Assembly (NCBI RefSeq): GCF_024345495.1
Contig: NZ_JAGQBF010000011.1
Span: forward strand, 20,724-84,723
DNA: 64,000 bases
Direction of reading: 5' to 3'
Source of the DNA: Synechococcus sp. RedBA-s
GTDB taxonomy: Bacteria; Cyanobacteriota; Cyanobacteriia; PCC-6307; Cyanobiaceae
The notes under the pieces: model-generated
Databases searched by the model: none
What the model was told of the DNA's origin: nothing
The model's input: only the letters and a program-made list of their open reading frames with translations
Position numbers and translations under genes: made by a program
Shown: positions 38,538-47,133 of the stretch, in pieces
Layout: each line of letters starts with the position of its first letter
Position numbering within the stretch: position 1 is the stretch's first letter

Positions 38538-38564
38538 CGCTCTATCCAACTGAGCTACATGCCC
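38491..38564 (-). tRNA. trnR: tRNA-Arg (CCG anticodon)
   Basis: Reading leftwards from 38564: 74-base cloverleaf with acceptor GGGCATG paired to CATGCTC (one G-T), D-arm AGCTCAGTTGGATAGAGC, anticodon stem TCAGA/TCTGA enclosing TTCCGGT (anticodon CCG), and T-loop GTTCGAGTC. CCA is not encoded. The GNAT-like frame ends inside it on the other strand. Confidence 0.96.
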
Positions 38565-38630
38565 GAGCGGGGAGGTCATCCCTGTCCCGGTGGTCGTAGC
38601 TTACCCGCACGTCGCTCCTGACCCATTCGG

Positions 38631-39794
38631 CTGCATCGCCTGGAGCTGCTCGATTTTCGCAACTACACCCAGCTTTCGCTCGAGCTCACAGCCCCGCGGC
38701 TGCTCGTGATCGGCGCCAATGGCGAGGGCAAGTCGAACCTGCTGGAGGCGGTGGAGCTGCTGGGCAGCCTGCGTTCCCAGCGCAGCAGCCACGACCGCGA
38801 TCTGATCCGCCATGGCCAGAGCCGGGCGCTGGTGCGCGGCTGGTGCGCTGATGACGACTCCCCTGGAGCGGACGGGCCAGCGCCGCAGCTCAATCAGCTG
38901 GAGCTGGAACTGGAGATGAGGCGCCAGGGGGGGCGCCAGGCCCGCCGCAACGGCCGGACCCTGGAGCGCCAGCTCGACCTGGTGGGCCCTCTGCGCTGCG
39001 TGGGCTTCAGCGCCCTCGATCTGGAGCTGGTGCGGGGAGAGCCCGCCCTGCGGCGTCAGTGGCTCGATCGGGTGGTGCTGCAGCTGGAGCCGGTGTACGG
39101 GGAGTTGCTGGCCCGCTACGGCCGCCTGCTGCGCCAGCGCAGTCAGCTGCTGCGCCGGGGCCTCAGCCAGGGGGAGCAACAACTGACTTCGCTGCTCGAC
39201 GCTTTCGATCTGCAGATGGCCCTGATCGGCACGCGCCTGCACCGCCGCCGCCGCCGCGCCCTGGCCCGGCTGCAGCCGCTGGCCGCCGCCTGGCAGGAGC
39301 GGCTCAGCGGCGGCCGCGAGCGGCTGGAGTTGCGCTACCAGGCCGGCAGCCGCCTGGAAGGGGAGGAAGCGGAAGCCCCCTGGCGGGAGGCACTGCTGGA
39401 GCAATTGCTGCGGCAGCGCCCGGAGGAACGCCGGCTGGGGGTCTGCCAGGTGGGTCCCCAGCGCGATGAGGTGGCACTGCTGCTGGGGGAGGAGCCCGCC
39501 CGCCGCTTCGGCTCCGCCGGCCAGCAGCGCACCCTGGTGCTGGCCCTGAAACTAGCGGAGCTGGAGCTGGTGCAGCAGCTGTGGGGAGAGCCGCCGCTGC
39601 TGCTGCTCGATGACGTGCTGGCGGAGCTGGACCCCAAGCGTCAGGAGTTGCTGCTGGAGGTGGTGGGCAAGGGGCACCAGTGCCTGGTGAGCGCCACCCA
39701 CCTGACCTCATTCAGCGCCACCTGGCAGGGGGGCGACTCCCAGCTGGTGCGGATCTGCCGGGGGGCGCTGGCGGATTCAGACCATGAACCGTAG
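38631..39794 (+). CDS. recF: RecF DNA repair/replication ATPase
   Basis: About 387 residues of an SMC-like ATPase loading RecA at gaps. The normal N terminus ([19 protein letters not shown]) is present, then Walker [10 protein letters not shown], the signature [20 protein letters not shown], and Walker [13 protein letters not shown]. No ATG/GTG/TTG precedes the conserved start: the frame opens at 38622 after a stop, offering only ATT (38625) or CTG (38631). The GTG at 38706 would delete the first beta strand. CTG is used here as best guess. Confidence 0.85.
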   Translation: MHRLELLDFRNYTQLSLELTAPRLLVIGANGEGKSNLLEAVELLGSLRSQRSSHDRDLIRHGQSRALVRGWCADDDSPGADGPAPQLNQLELELEMRRQGGRQARRNGRTLERQLDLVGPLRCVGFSALDLELVRGEPALRRQWLDRVVLQLEPVYGELLARYGRLLRQRSQLLRRGLSQGEQQLTSLLDAFDLQMALIGTRLHRRRRRALARLQPLAAAWQERLSGGRERLELRYQAGSRLEGEEAEAPWREALLEQLLRQRPEERRLGVCQVGPQRDEVALLLGEEPARRFGSAGQQRTLVLALKLAELELVQQLWGEPPLLLLDDVLAELDPKRQELLLEVVGKGHQCLVSATHLTSFSATWQGGDSQLVRICRGALADSDHEP

Positions 39795-39841
39795 TGAACC
39801 TGAAGGGATGCGTAGAGTGCAGCCTTGTGTGCCCGCATTCG

Positions 39842-40324
39842 ATGACCCAGACCCTGCCCTGCCTCCACCCCAACCCGGGATGGAGTGGAGCTCAAAGCCC
39901 CAAAAGCCCTGCGAGCCAGCCCCCCACGACGAGCGACATGGTGGGGAAACATTGCATCCTCGAGCTCTATAACTGCGATTCCAAGAAGCTCGACGACGAA
40001 GCCTTTCTCAGAGACGCCATCACGATTGCAGCGAAACGTGCCGGCGCCACCCTGCTCAATCTGATCACCCACCGCTTTGAACCGCAGGGGGTCACGGGCC
40101 TGGCCCTGTTGGCTGAATCCCACATCTCGATCCACACCTGGCCAGAGTCGGGCTATGCGGCGGTGGATGTGTTCACCTGTGGCGATCACACCATGCCCGA
40201 GCGAGCCTGTCAGGTGCTGGCCGATGAGCTGGAGGCCTCCAGCCGCAACCTCAAGAGCTTCCGCCGGGAAACCCCTGATTCGATAAGCGAACAGATCAGG
40301 GAACCGCTCGGTCTGGCTGCCTGA
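39842..40324 (+). CDS. speD: S-adenosylmethionine decarboxylase proenzyme
   Basis: Protein of up to 160 residues of the prokaryotic (SpeH/SpeD2) class. The self-cleavage site is [12 protein letters not shown]; Ser93 would become the pyruvoyl group, with His98 and Cys113 (FTCGDH) in the active site. It supplies aminopropyl groups for spermidine. ATG at 39842 gives a ~33-residue extension before the conserved [12 protein letters not shown]; an ATG at 39938 would give the common 128-residue length. Its end overlaps convergent larE by 29 bp. Confidence 0.93.
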   Translation: MTQTLPCLHPNPGWSGAQSPKSPASQPPTTSDMVGKHCILELYNCDSKKLDDEAFLRDAITIAAKRAGATLLNLITHRFEPQGVTGLALLAESHISIHTWPESGYAAVDVFTCGDHTMPERACQVLADELEASSRNLKSFRRETPDSISEQIREPLGLAA

Positions 40325-41204
40325 GCCCGGGCGAAGCCGGTGGCGCCGGTGCTGCTGGCTGCAGGTTCGCCTCACGGTTGAGCCTGCCGCTGATCAATCC
40401 CTCCAGATCGAGGCTGACAGCCGCGAACCCCAGGGATCGGAACGCCTCCACCAGCTCCTGGCGCGGCAACCAGCTGAACAGGTCGTCGAGTTGATCGGCC
40501 GGAATCTCCACACGGGCGGTCGCCCCCTGGCAGCGCACCCGCAGCTGCTCCACTCCCCGCTGGCGCAGCCAGTCTTCGGCGGCGGCCACCCGCTGCAGAC
40601 GGGAGGCCGTGACCGGCTCGCCGTAGGGGAAACGCGACGCCAGGCAGGGCTGGGCCGGCTTGTCCCACCAGGGGAAACCCAGGGCTCTGGAGATCTGGCG
40701 CACGGCCGCCTTGTCGAGGCCGTGCTCCGCCAGAGGCGAGCGCACACCCCGCTCACGGGCGGCCCGGATGCCTGGGCGATGGTCGCCGAGGTCGTCCTGG
40801 TTCACCCCATCAAGCACCTGAATCGTGCCGCCCGTGAGCGAGGCCAGCAGGCCATGCAGTTCCCGCTTGCAGGCGTAGCAGCGGTCGGTGGGATTGCTGC
40901 TGTAGGCGGGATCCTCCAGTTCGCGGGTGGCCAGTTCCCGGTGCTGGACCCCCATCCATGCCGCCTGGGAGCGCGCTTCCTGCAGCAGGTGGGGTGCCAG
41001 GGCCGGCGACACTCCAGTGACCGCTTCGGCGCCGGCCCCCAGTTGTTCGGCGGCGATGGCCGCCACCAGGGCACTGTCGACCCCACCGGAGTAGGCCACC
41101 AGTGCTGTGCCCAGCCCCCTGACGCTCTGGCGCAGCTGGGCAAGGGCCAGCTCCAGAGGCGCTGGCAGGAATTCCACCAGCGGATGGAGGGCCGGGGAAA
41201 GCAT
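40296..41204 (-). CDS. larE: LarE-type ATP-dependent sacrificial sulfur transferase
   Basis: Protein of 302 residues. PP-loop [15 protein letters not shown] at ~36-50, then [14 protein letters not shown] with the cysteine that donates sulfur in Lar[19 protein letters not shown], and [13 protein letters not shown]. LarE makes the thiolated pincer cofactor of lactate racemase; many cyanobacteria carry larE without larA, so the end product here is uncertain. The last ~20 residues are a Pro/Ala-rich tail. Confidence 0.85.
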   Translation of the reverse strand: MLSPALHPLVEFLPAPLELALAQLRQSVRGLGTALVAYSGGVDSALVAAIAAEQLGAGAEAVTGVSPALAPHLLQEARSQAAWMGVQHRELATRELEDPAYSSNPTDRCYACKRELHGLLASLTGGTIQVLDGVNQDDLGDHRPGIRAARERGVRSPLAEHGLDKAAVRQISRALGFPWWDKPAQPCLASRFPYGEPVTASRLQRVAAAEDWLRQRGVEQLRVRCQGATARVEIPADQLDDLFSWLPRQELVEAFRSLGFAAVSLDLEGLISGRLNREANLQPAAPAPPASPGLRQPDRAVP

Positions 41205-41250
41205 GGACTCGAGCAGGGGTCGTTAGGATCCAACCGTAGAAGGCCTGGCC

Positions 41251-42414
41251 ATGGCACCGACCTCCAGCGCGGCCTCCGGTGCGCCATCCCGCGCCATCGG
41301 CATCCGAACGGCCGCCGGCAGCCATGAGCGCAGCCACGGCCAGTTGCACGTCTACGACGGCGACGGCAAGGGCAAGAGCCAGGCTGCCCTCGGGGTGGTG
41401 CTGCGCACCATCGGCCTGGGAATCTGCGAGCGCAAGCGCACCCGGGTGCTGCTGCTGCGTTTCCTCAAGGGCCCCGGCCGCGCCTACGACGAGGATTCGG
41501 CGATCGAAGCCCTGCAGCAGGGCTTCCCCCACCTGATCGATCAGGTGCGCACCGGCCGCGGCGACTATTTCAGCGCCGAGGAGGCCACCCGCTTCGATCG
41601 ACAGGAGGCCCAGCGGGGCTGGGACATCGCCCGCGGGGCCATCGCCAGTGCCCTCTATTCCGTGGTGGTGCTGGATGAGCTCAGCCCGGTGCTCGACCTC
41701 GGACTGCTGGAGGTGGAGGAGGTGGTGCGCACCCTGGCCGCCAGGCCGGCGGGCATGGAGGTGATCGTCACCGGCCGGGGGGCGCCGCGATCACTGGTGC
41801 AACTCGCCGACCTCCACTCGGAGATGCGGGCCCACCGACGCGGCTCCAACGACAGCGAGGGGATCACCGGCATCGAGATCTACACCGGTGAAGGCAAGGG
41901 GAAGTCCACCAGCGCCCTGGGCAAGGCCCTGCAGGCGATCGGTCGGGGCATCAGCCAGGACAAGAGCCACCGCGTACTGATCCTGCAATGGCTCAAGGGC
42001 GGCAGCGGCTACACCGAAGATGCGGCGATCGCGGCCCTGCGCGAGAGCTATCCCCACTTGGTGGATCATCTCCGCTCCGGCCGCGATGCCATCGTCTGGA
42101 GGGGTCAGCAGCAGCCGATTGACTATGTGGAAGCGGAGCGAGCCTGGGAAATTGCCCGGGCTGCCATCTCTAGTGGGCTCTACAAAACAGTGATCCTCGA
42201 TGAGCTCAATCCCACCGTTGATCTGGAGCTGCTGCCGGTGGAGCCGATCATGCAGACCCTGCTGCGGAAACCAGCCGAAACTGAGGTGATCATCACCGGA
42301 CGTTGCAAAAATCCCCCCGCTTATTTTGATCTGGCCAGTGTGCATTCCGAGATGGTTTGCCACAAGCACTACGCCGAGCGCGGCGTCGATCTCAAGCGGG
42401 GAGTGGATTACTGA
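41251..42414 (+). CDS. Tandem BtuR/CobO-like P-loop ATPase
   Basis: Protein of 387 residues made of two homologous halves, each like cob(I)yrinic acid a,c-diamide adenosyltransferase: P-loops DGDGKGKSQAALG (first) and GEGKGKSTSALGKALQ (second), then LRFLKG/LQWLKGG, VVLDELSPVLD/VILDELNPTVD and VIVTGRGAP/VIITGRCKNPP. The duplication probably gives an intramolecular dimer. The cobalamin adenosyltransferase role is inferred; it may instead be a dedicated nucleotide-binding protein. Convergent with moeB-like gene. Confidence 0.8.
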   Translation: MAPTSSAASGAPSRAIGIRTAAGSHERSHGQLHVYDGDGKGKSQAALGVVLRTIGLGICERKRTRVLLLRFLKGPGRAYDEDSAIEALQQGFPHLIDQVRTGRGDYFSAEEATRFDRQEAQRGWDIARGAIASALYSVVVLDELSPVLDLGLLEVEEVVRTLAARPAGMEVIVTGRGAPRSLVQLADLHSEMRAHRRGSNDSEGITGIEIYTGEGKGKSTSALGKALQAIGRGISQDKSHRVLILQWLKGGSGYTEDAAIAALRESYPHLVDHLRSGRDAIVWRGQQQPIDYVEAERAWEIARAAISSGLYKTVILDELNPTVDLELLPVEPIMQTLLRKPAETEVIITGRCKNPPAYFDLASVHSEMVCHKHYAERGVDLKRGVDY

Positions 42415-42427
42415 GTGGCAGGGGCAC

Positions 42428-43600
42428 TCAGTAGATCGGCACGGCAGGGTCCACCTGCTCACTCCAGGCCTGAATGCCGCCGCTGACGTTCACACCTTCG
42501 ATGCCATGGCGACCCAGGGCCAGCAGAGCCTTGGCGCTGCGTCCCCCCAGCTTGCAGTGCACATAGAGCCGTTTCCCCTCAGCCAGGCGGCGCACAGTCT
42601 CAATGGCCTCACCGCTCTCGATCCGGTCAAGGGGCATCAGCACCGAGCCGGGGATCACGGCGATGTCGGCTTCGGGGGGGTTGCGCACATCCAGCAGCAG
42701 GAACTCCTCCAGTTGGCCGTCGATCACGGTCTTGAGCTCGACCACGGTGATGCTGGGCACGCTGCCGGATTCCTCCTGACCCGGCGCCGTGCCGCCCACA
42801 CCGCAGAACTCCTGGTAGTCGATGAGTTCGGTGATCACCGGCCGCTCGGGATTGGGGCGCAGTTTGAGCTCGCGGAACTTCATGGCCAGGGCATCGAAGA
42901 GCAGCAGCCGGCCGCTGAGGCTTGTGCCGATGCCGATGATGATCTTCACGGCCTCGGTGGCCTGGATCATGCCGATGATGCCGGGCAACACGCCCACCAC
43001 ACCGCCCTCGGCGCAGGAGGGGACCATGCCCGGCGGCGGCGGCTCAGGGAAGAGATCGCGGTAGTTGGGGCTTTCGGCATCGAGGTTGAACACCGTGGCC
43101 TGGCCCTCGAAGCGGAAGATCGAGCCGTACACATTCGGTTTACCCAGCAGCACGCAGGCGTCGTTGACCAGGTAGCGGGTGGGGAAATTGTCGGTACCGT
43201 CGCAGACCAGGTCGTAGGGCTCGATGATCTCGAGTGCGTTCTCGCTGGTGAGTGCTGTCTCGTAGAGATCCACCTGGCAGTGGGGGTTGATCTCAAGGAT
43301 GCGCGCCTTGGCTGATTCGATCTTGGGCTTGCCCACCCAGCTGGTGCCATGGATCACCTGGCGCTGCAGGTTGGAGTGATCCACCACGTCGAAGTCGACG
43401 ATGCCGAGGCGGCCGACGCCGGCGGCGGCCAGGTAGAGGAGCAGGGGGGATCCCAGGCCACCGGTGCCCACGCAGAGCACTGAAGCCGCCTTGAGACGCT
43501 TCTGCCCTGCCATGCCCACCTCCGGCAGGATCAAGTGGCGGGAGAAACGCGCCACCTCGTCGGGACTGAGCTGGACACCGCTGATGTCAGGAGGAAGCAT
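42428..43600 (-). CDS. moeB: MoeB/MoeZ-like adenylyltransferase with rhodanese domain
   Basis: Protein of 390 residues. An E1-like ThiF/MoeB domain (~1-265) with VGTGGLGSPLLLYLAAAGVG, DFDVVDHSNLQRQ, and CDGTDNFPTRYLVNDACV is followed by a rhodanese domain (~285-390) with LLDVRNPPEADIA and the active-site Cys in LYVHCKLGGRSAKAL. It activates and thiolates the C terminus of a MoaD/ThiS-like sulfur carrier. It lies downstream of a JAMM protease gene on the same strand; this pairing recurs in sulfur-carrier pathways. Confidence 0.9.
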   Translation of the reverse strand: MLPPDISGVQLSPDEVARFSRHLILPEVGMAGQKRLKAASVLCVGTGGLGSPLLLYLAAAGVGRLGIVDFDVVDHSNLQRQVIHGTSWVGKPKIESAKARILEINPHCQVDLYETALTSENALEIIEPYDLVCDGTDNFPTRYLVNDACVLLGKPNVYGSIFRFEGQATVFNLDAESPNYRDLFPEPPPPGMVPSCAEGGVVGVLPGIIGMIQATEAVKIIIGIGTSLSGRLLLFDALAMKFRELKLRPNPERPVITELIDYQEFCGVGGTAPGQEESGSVPSITVVELKTVIDGQLEEFLLLDVRNPPEADIAVIPGSVLMPLDRIESGEAIETVRRLAEGKRLYVHCKLGGRSAKALLALGRHGIEGVNVSGGIQAWSEQVDPAVPIY

Positions 43601-43623
43601 GGGCAGGAAGGCCGTGGACCGCA

Positions 43624-43650
43624 GAGGGGACCGCGCGCGGCGGTCCTCTC
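43624..43650 (-). repeat. Intercistronic hairpin between JAMM gene and moeB
   Basis: An 11-bp inverted repeat with one mismatch (43624-43634 with 43640-43650) around a 5-base GCGCG loop, in the 51-base gap right after the JAMM stop. No T-run, so likely an RNA stability or attenuation stem rather than a terminator. Confidence 0.6.
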
Positions 43651-43651
43651 C

Positions 43652-44161
43652 CTACTCTCCCAAATCCTCGCCCCCCCGAAAGGAGCGGACATCCGGCTGA
43701 ATCAGCTCCAGTTCTCGCGCCGCCGGCAGGGCGCTGGAGCCCTCGGCCGACTCAACGATCCACCAGGCGCGCAGCTCAGCGGCAACGCCGAGTATCAGCA
43801 TCAGAGCCGGAGGGAAGGCCCAGGCGCAATCGGTGCTGGAGGGAATCGCCGCCGAGCTGGGGTGGCTGTGAGCCGTGCCCAGCACCTGCCAGCCGCGCGG
43901 CCGCCCCCACTTCTGGGCCAGCAGCTGCTCGCGTGGGTCGAGGGCGAAACGCCCGCAGCGCTTCTCCTTCTGCGGCCAGATGTTCAGACAGGGCCAGATC
44001 AGCTTCACGTGGGCCGGGGCGGGCGTTCCAGCTCCTGAGCGGGCGGGCTGTCCCAGCAGCAGAGCGCAGCCCTCCTGGGGCGCCGCAGCGGCCAGCACGG
44101 CCCGCAGAACGGTCAGCTGATGCGAATCAACCGCCAGCTGCTCTGGCCAGTCGCTGTCCAT
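43652..44161 (-). CDS. JAMM/MPN+ metalloprotease (Mov34 family)
   Basis: Protein of 169 residues with an intact JAMM zinc site: Glu30 (EGCALLLG), His98 and His100 in GTAHSHPSSAAIPSSTDCAW, Ser108 and Asp111 of the same motif. Prokaryotic JAMM proteins beside ThiF/MoeB genes trim the C terminus of ubiquitin-like sulfur carriers to expose Gly-Gly. Directly upstream of the moeB/rhodanese gene, so a shared pathway is likely. No sulfur carrier gene is seen nearby. Confidence 0.85.
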   Translation of the reverse strand: MDSDWPEQLAVDSHQLTVLRAVLAAAAPQEGCALLLGQPARSGAGTPAPAHVKLIWPCLNIWPQKEKRCGRFALDPREQLLAQKWGRPRGWQVLGTAHSHPSSAAIPSSTDCAWAFPPALMLILGVAAELRAWWIVESAEGSSALPAARELELIQPDVRSFRGGEDLGE

Positions 44162-44207
44162 GCCGATACCTTGAGCCCTTGACTCTCACACCATCGCCAC
44201 TCCATTG

Positions 44208-44588
44208 ATGAGCGACGCAACCACCGAACAGGAGCCGACGACCACCGAGGCCGGCACTTCATGGGCGGAGAGCGAAGCTGGCACCAACTTCACCGAGCGC
44301 TACGGCGAGATCCTCTCCAAGGTCAACCAGACCCTGGATCAGGTGGACTGGTCCCAGGTCAGCCGCATCGGCAAGGGCGTCGGCATCCTGCTGGCGGTGA
44401 TCGTGGCCCAGGTGCTGATCAAAGGGGTGCTCGACACCATCAATCTGCTGCCGGTGGTGCCAGGCCTGCTGGAACTGCTCGGTCTGGTGGTGGTCGGCCA
44501 GTGGAGCTGGAAGAACCTCAGCACCAGTGAGAAACGCGCCGGCGTGGTGTCCCAGTTCCAGACCCTGCGTCAGGAATACCTGGGCTGA
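44208..44588 (+). CDS. CAAD-domain thylakoid membrane protein
   Basis: Protein of 126 residues: an acidic N terminus, an amphipathic helix (FTERYGEILSKVNQTLDQVD), and two hydrophobic segments (IGKGVGILLAVIVAQVLI and LLPVVPGLLELLGLVVVGQW), ending FQTLRQEYLG. This is the CAAD domain layout found on cyanobacterial aminoacyl-tRNA synthetases and in CURT1-type thylakoid-curving proteins. As a stand-alone protein it is more like CURT1. ATG at 44208; divergent from the JAMM gene. Confidence 0.75.
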   Translation: MSDATTEQEPTTTEAGTSWAESEAGTNFTERYGEILSKVNQTLDQVDWSQVSRIGKGVGILLAVIVAQVLIKGVLDTINLLPVVPGLLELLGLVVVGQWSWKNLSTSEKRAGVVSQFQTLRQEYLG

Positions 44589-44617
44589 AGCGCCCGCACC
44601 CGCCAGCAGGCCCAGGC

Positions 44618-45574
44618 TCAGGCCACCAGTTCGGCGATCAGGGCCTGGGCCTGTCTCCAGTAGCCCCCGCCAAACAAATTGGCATGGTTGAGCAGGTGGT
44701 AGAGGTCGTAGAGCTTGCGCCGCTGCGGATGGCCCGCGGGTCTGGGCCATTCCTGCTCGTAGCCGCTGAAGAAGGCTGGCGGAAAGCCAGCGAACATCTG
44801 GGCCATGGCCAGATCCACTTCCCTGTCCCCCAGATAGACGGCGGGATCGAACAAGGCCACCACGGCTGAGCCCGGCGAGCTTGAGCTGGGGGCCACCCGG
44901 GCGGCATTGCCTGCCCAGAGATCGCCGTGCACCAGGCAGGGAACAGCCCCGTGGCCATCGAGCCAGGCCGGCGTGAGCTCCAGCAGCCTCTGGCGTCCCC
45001 TCAACACCCGGCCCGAGTGCTCGGCCAGCTTCAGCTGTGGGCCCAGGCGCTGTTCGGCGAAAAACTGTCCCCAGCTGGGGCACCAGGAATTGGGCTGCAG
45101 GGTGCTGCCGATGTAGTTGTCGTGCGCCCAACCGAAGCCGGCGGAGCCGGTGGCGGCACTGGAGGCGGCGCTGCGCCGGTGCAACCGTGCCAGCGCCGCC
45201 CCGGCGGCGGCCCAGGCCAGCTGAGCCGCCGTGCCTGACCCGGATCCACCAGGGTCCAGATCCAACCAATCGATCACCAGCAGGGCCTGGGAACCCGCCA
45301 GGGCGCAGTGCAAGGGCCTGGGCACCCGCAGGTCGGAGTCGGCGGCCGCGGCCAGGGCCCGCAGACCCTCCATCTCCGCCTCCAGCACGGGCAGGAGACG
45401 TCCCTGGTTCGTTTTGGCAAACAGCCGCCCGCCGCCGCTCAGCTCCACGGCCCAGGCGCTGTGACTGCAGCCGCCACCCACGGGCCGGCAGCGCACCACC
45501 CCCTGGCCGAGGGTCTCCTCCAGCCAACCCACCCAGGCGTCGCGCATCACCGGCCTTGCCACCCCTGCCAGCAT
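44618..45574 (-). CDS. Fructosamine kinase family protein
   Basis: Protein of 318 residues (309 if started at the ATG at 45547). Kinase-like fold: a Gly-rich VGGGCSHSAWAVEL, the ATP-lysine in LFAKTNQG, catalytic VHGDLWAGN and metal-binding ALFDPAVYLGDREVDLAM. Family members phosphorylate ketosamines so that glycated proteins can be repaired. It converges with the CAAD gene and is divergent from crtD across ~55 bases. Confidence 0.88.
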   Translation of the reverse strand: MLAGVARPVMRDAWVGWLEETLGQGVVRCRPVGGGCSHSAWAVELSGGGRLFAKTNQGRLLPVLEAEMEGLRALAAAADSDLRVPRPLHCALAGSQALLVIDWLDLDPGGSGSGTAAQLAWAAAGAALARLHRRSAASSAATGSAGFGWAHDNYIGSTLQPNSWCPSWGQFFAEQRLGPQLKLAEHSGRVLRGRQRLLELTPAWLDGHGAVPCLVHGDLWAGNAARVAPSSSSPGSAVVALFDPAVYLGDREVDLAMAQMFAGFPPAFFSGYEQEWPRPAGHPQRRKLYDLYHLLNHANLFGGGYWRQAQALIAELVA

Positions 45575-45628
45575 GCCGGCCGCCCCTGCCGCCTGCGCTT
45601 GGCTGTCAGCCCCTGCCCCAGCGATTCA

Positions 45629-47125
45629 GTGCAGCACGACGTCACCGTCATCGGCGGGGGCATCGCCGGGCTGAGCGCCGCCGCGCTGCTGGCCCACGCA
45701 GGCCTCTCGGTGCAGCTGCTGGAGGCCCACAGCCAGACGGGGGGGTGCGCCGGCACCTTTCGCCGTGGCGCCTATGTCTTCGATGTGGGGGCCACCCAGG
45801 TGGCGGGGCTGGAGCCCGGCGGCATCCACGAGCGGCTGTTCCGCCATCTGGGGGTCGAGGCGCCGGCGGCCAGCCCGCTCGATCCGGGCTGCGTGGTGGA
45901 TCTCTGCGATGGCCATCCGCCCGTGCAGCTGTGGCGGGATCCCGAGCGCTGGCGCCAGGAACGGCAGCGGCAGTTTCCCGGCAGTGAGCGCTTCTGGACT
46001 CTCTGCGCCGCCCTGCACGGGGCCAACTGGTCGTTCGCGGGGCGTGATCCGGTGCTGCCGCCCCGCACCCCCTGGGACATGGGGCAGTTGCTCGGGGCCC
46101 TGAGACCCGCCAATCTCGTCAGTGGTGCCCTGGTGCTCGCCAGCGTGGCTGACCTGCTGCGCCTCAGCGGCTGCAGCGACGATCGCCGCCTGCGGCGCTT
46201 CCTGGATCTGCAGCTGCGCCTCTACTCCCAGGAACCAGCCGGGGGGACCGCTGCCCTCTATGGCGCCAGCGTGCTGTCGATGGCCCAGGCGCCCCTGGGC
46301 CTCTGGCACCTGCAGGGCTCAATGCAGGCCCTGAGTGCAAGGCTCGAAACTGCCCTGGCCACCCAGGGCGGCCAGCTTCTCTTGCGCCACCGGGCAACAA
46401 GCCTGCAGCAGACGAAGGCGAAGGGCTGGTGTGTGCGGGGCCAAGGGCCCGGCGGGCGACCCTTCACCAGCCTCAGCCGTGATCTGGTGGTAACCCTGCC
46501 CCCCCAGCTCCTGGCTGATCTGCTGGGGGAGGCGATGCCCAGGGCCTACGGCAAGCGCATCGGCGGCTTCCCCGACCCCAGCGGAGCCCTGGTGTTTTAT
46601 GGCGCCGTGGAGCGGGCCCTGCTGCCGGTGGAGTGTCCGGCCCATCTGCAGATCGACTGGAGTGACCCCGGTTCGCTGTTTGTGTCGGTGAGCCGCGAGG
46701 GGGATGGGCGGGCACCGGCGGGGCAGGCCACGGTGATCGCCAGCGTGTTCACCCCGGCGCGCCCCTGGCTGGAACTGGAGAAAGGGGCCTATGCCCTGGC
46801 CAAGGCTGAGGCCATGGCCCGGATCCAGGCCGGCCTGGAGCAGAAGCTGGGGCTCGCCGCCACGGCCTGGCGCCATCGGGAACTGGCTACGCCACGGGGG
46901 TTTGCCCGCTGGACGGGGCGACCCTTCGGCTTCGTGGGCGGGCTGGGGCAACACCCCTCCCGCTTCGGGCCCTTCGGCCTGGCCAGTCGCACCCCCCTGC
47001 CTGGGCTCTGGCTCTGCGGCGACAGCATCCACCCGGGCGAGGGCACGGCGGGGGTGAGCCTGTCGGCGTTGATGGCCTGCAAACAGCTGCTACAGGCGCG
47101 GGGCAGCAGCCTGGCCCTGGCCTAG
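45629..47125 (+). CDS. crtD: Carotenoid C-3',4' desaturase (CrtD)
   Basis: Protein of ~498 residues of the carotenoid oxidoreductase family. FAD-binding VIGGGIAGLSAAALLAHAGL at the N terminus, GGCAGTFRRGAYVFDVGA, and the C-terminal LPGLWLCGDSIHPGEGTAGVS second FAD motif. Close to cyanobacterial CrtD (myxol glycoside synthesis) rather than phytoene desaturase or CrtH. The start is uncertain: GTG at 45629 or TTG at 45599. It converges with tyrA only 8 bases apart. Confidence 0.82.
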   Translation: MQHDVTVIGGGIAGLSAAALLAHAGLSVQLLEAHSQTGGCAGTFRRGAYVFDVGATQVAGLEPGGIHERLFRHLGVEAPAASPLDPGCVVDLCDGHPPVQLWRDPERWRQERQRQFPGSERFWTLCAALHGANWSFAGRDPVLPPRTPWDMGQLLGALRPANLVSGALVLASVADLLRLSGCSDDRRLRRFLDLQLRLYSQEPAGGTAALYGASVLSMAQAPLGLWHLQGSMQALSARLETALATQGGQLLLRHRATSLQQTKAKGWCVRGQGPGGRPFTSLSRDLVVTLPPQLLADLLGEAMPRAYGKRIGGFPDPSGALVFYGAVERALLPVECPAHLQIDWSDPGSLFVSVSREGDGRAPAGQATVIASVFTPARPWLELEKGAYALAKAEAMARIQAGLEQKLGLAATAWRHRELATPRGFARWTGRPFGFVGGLGQHPSRFGPFGLASRTPLPGLWLCGDSIHPGEGTAGVSLSALMACKQLLQARGSSLALA

Positions 47126-47133
47126 GCCAGGGG

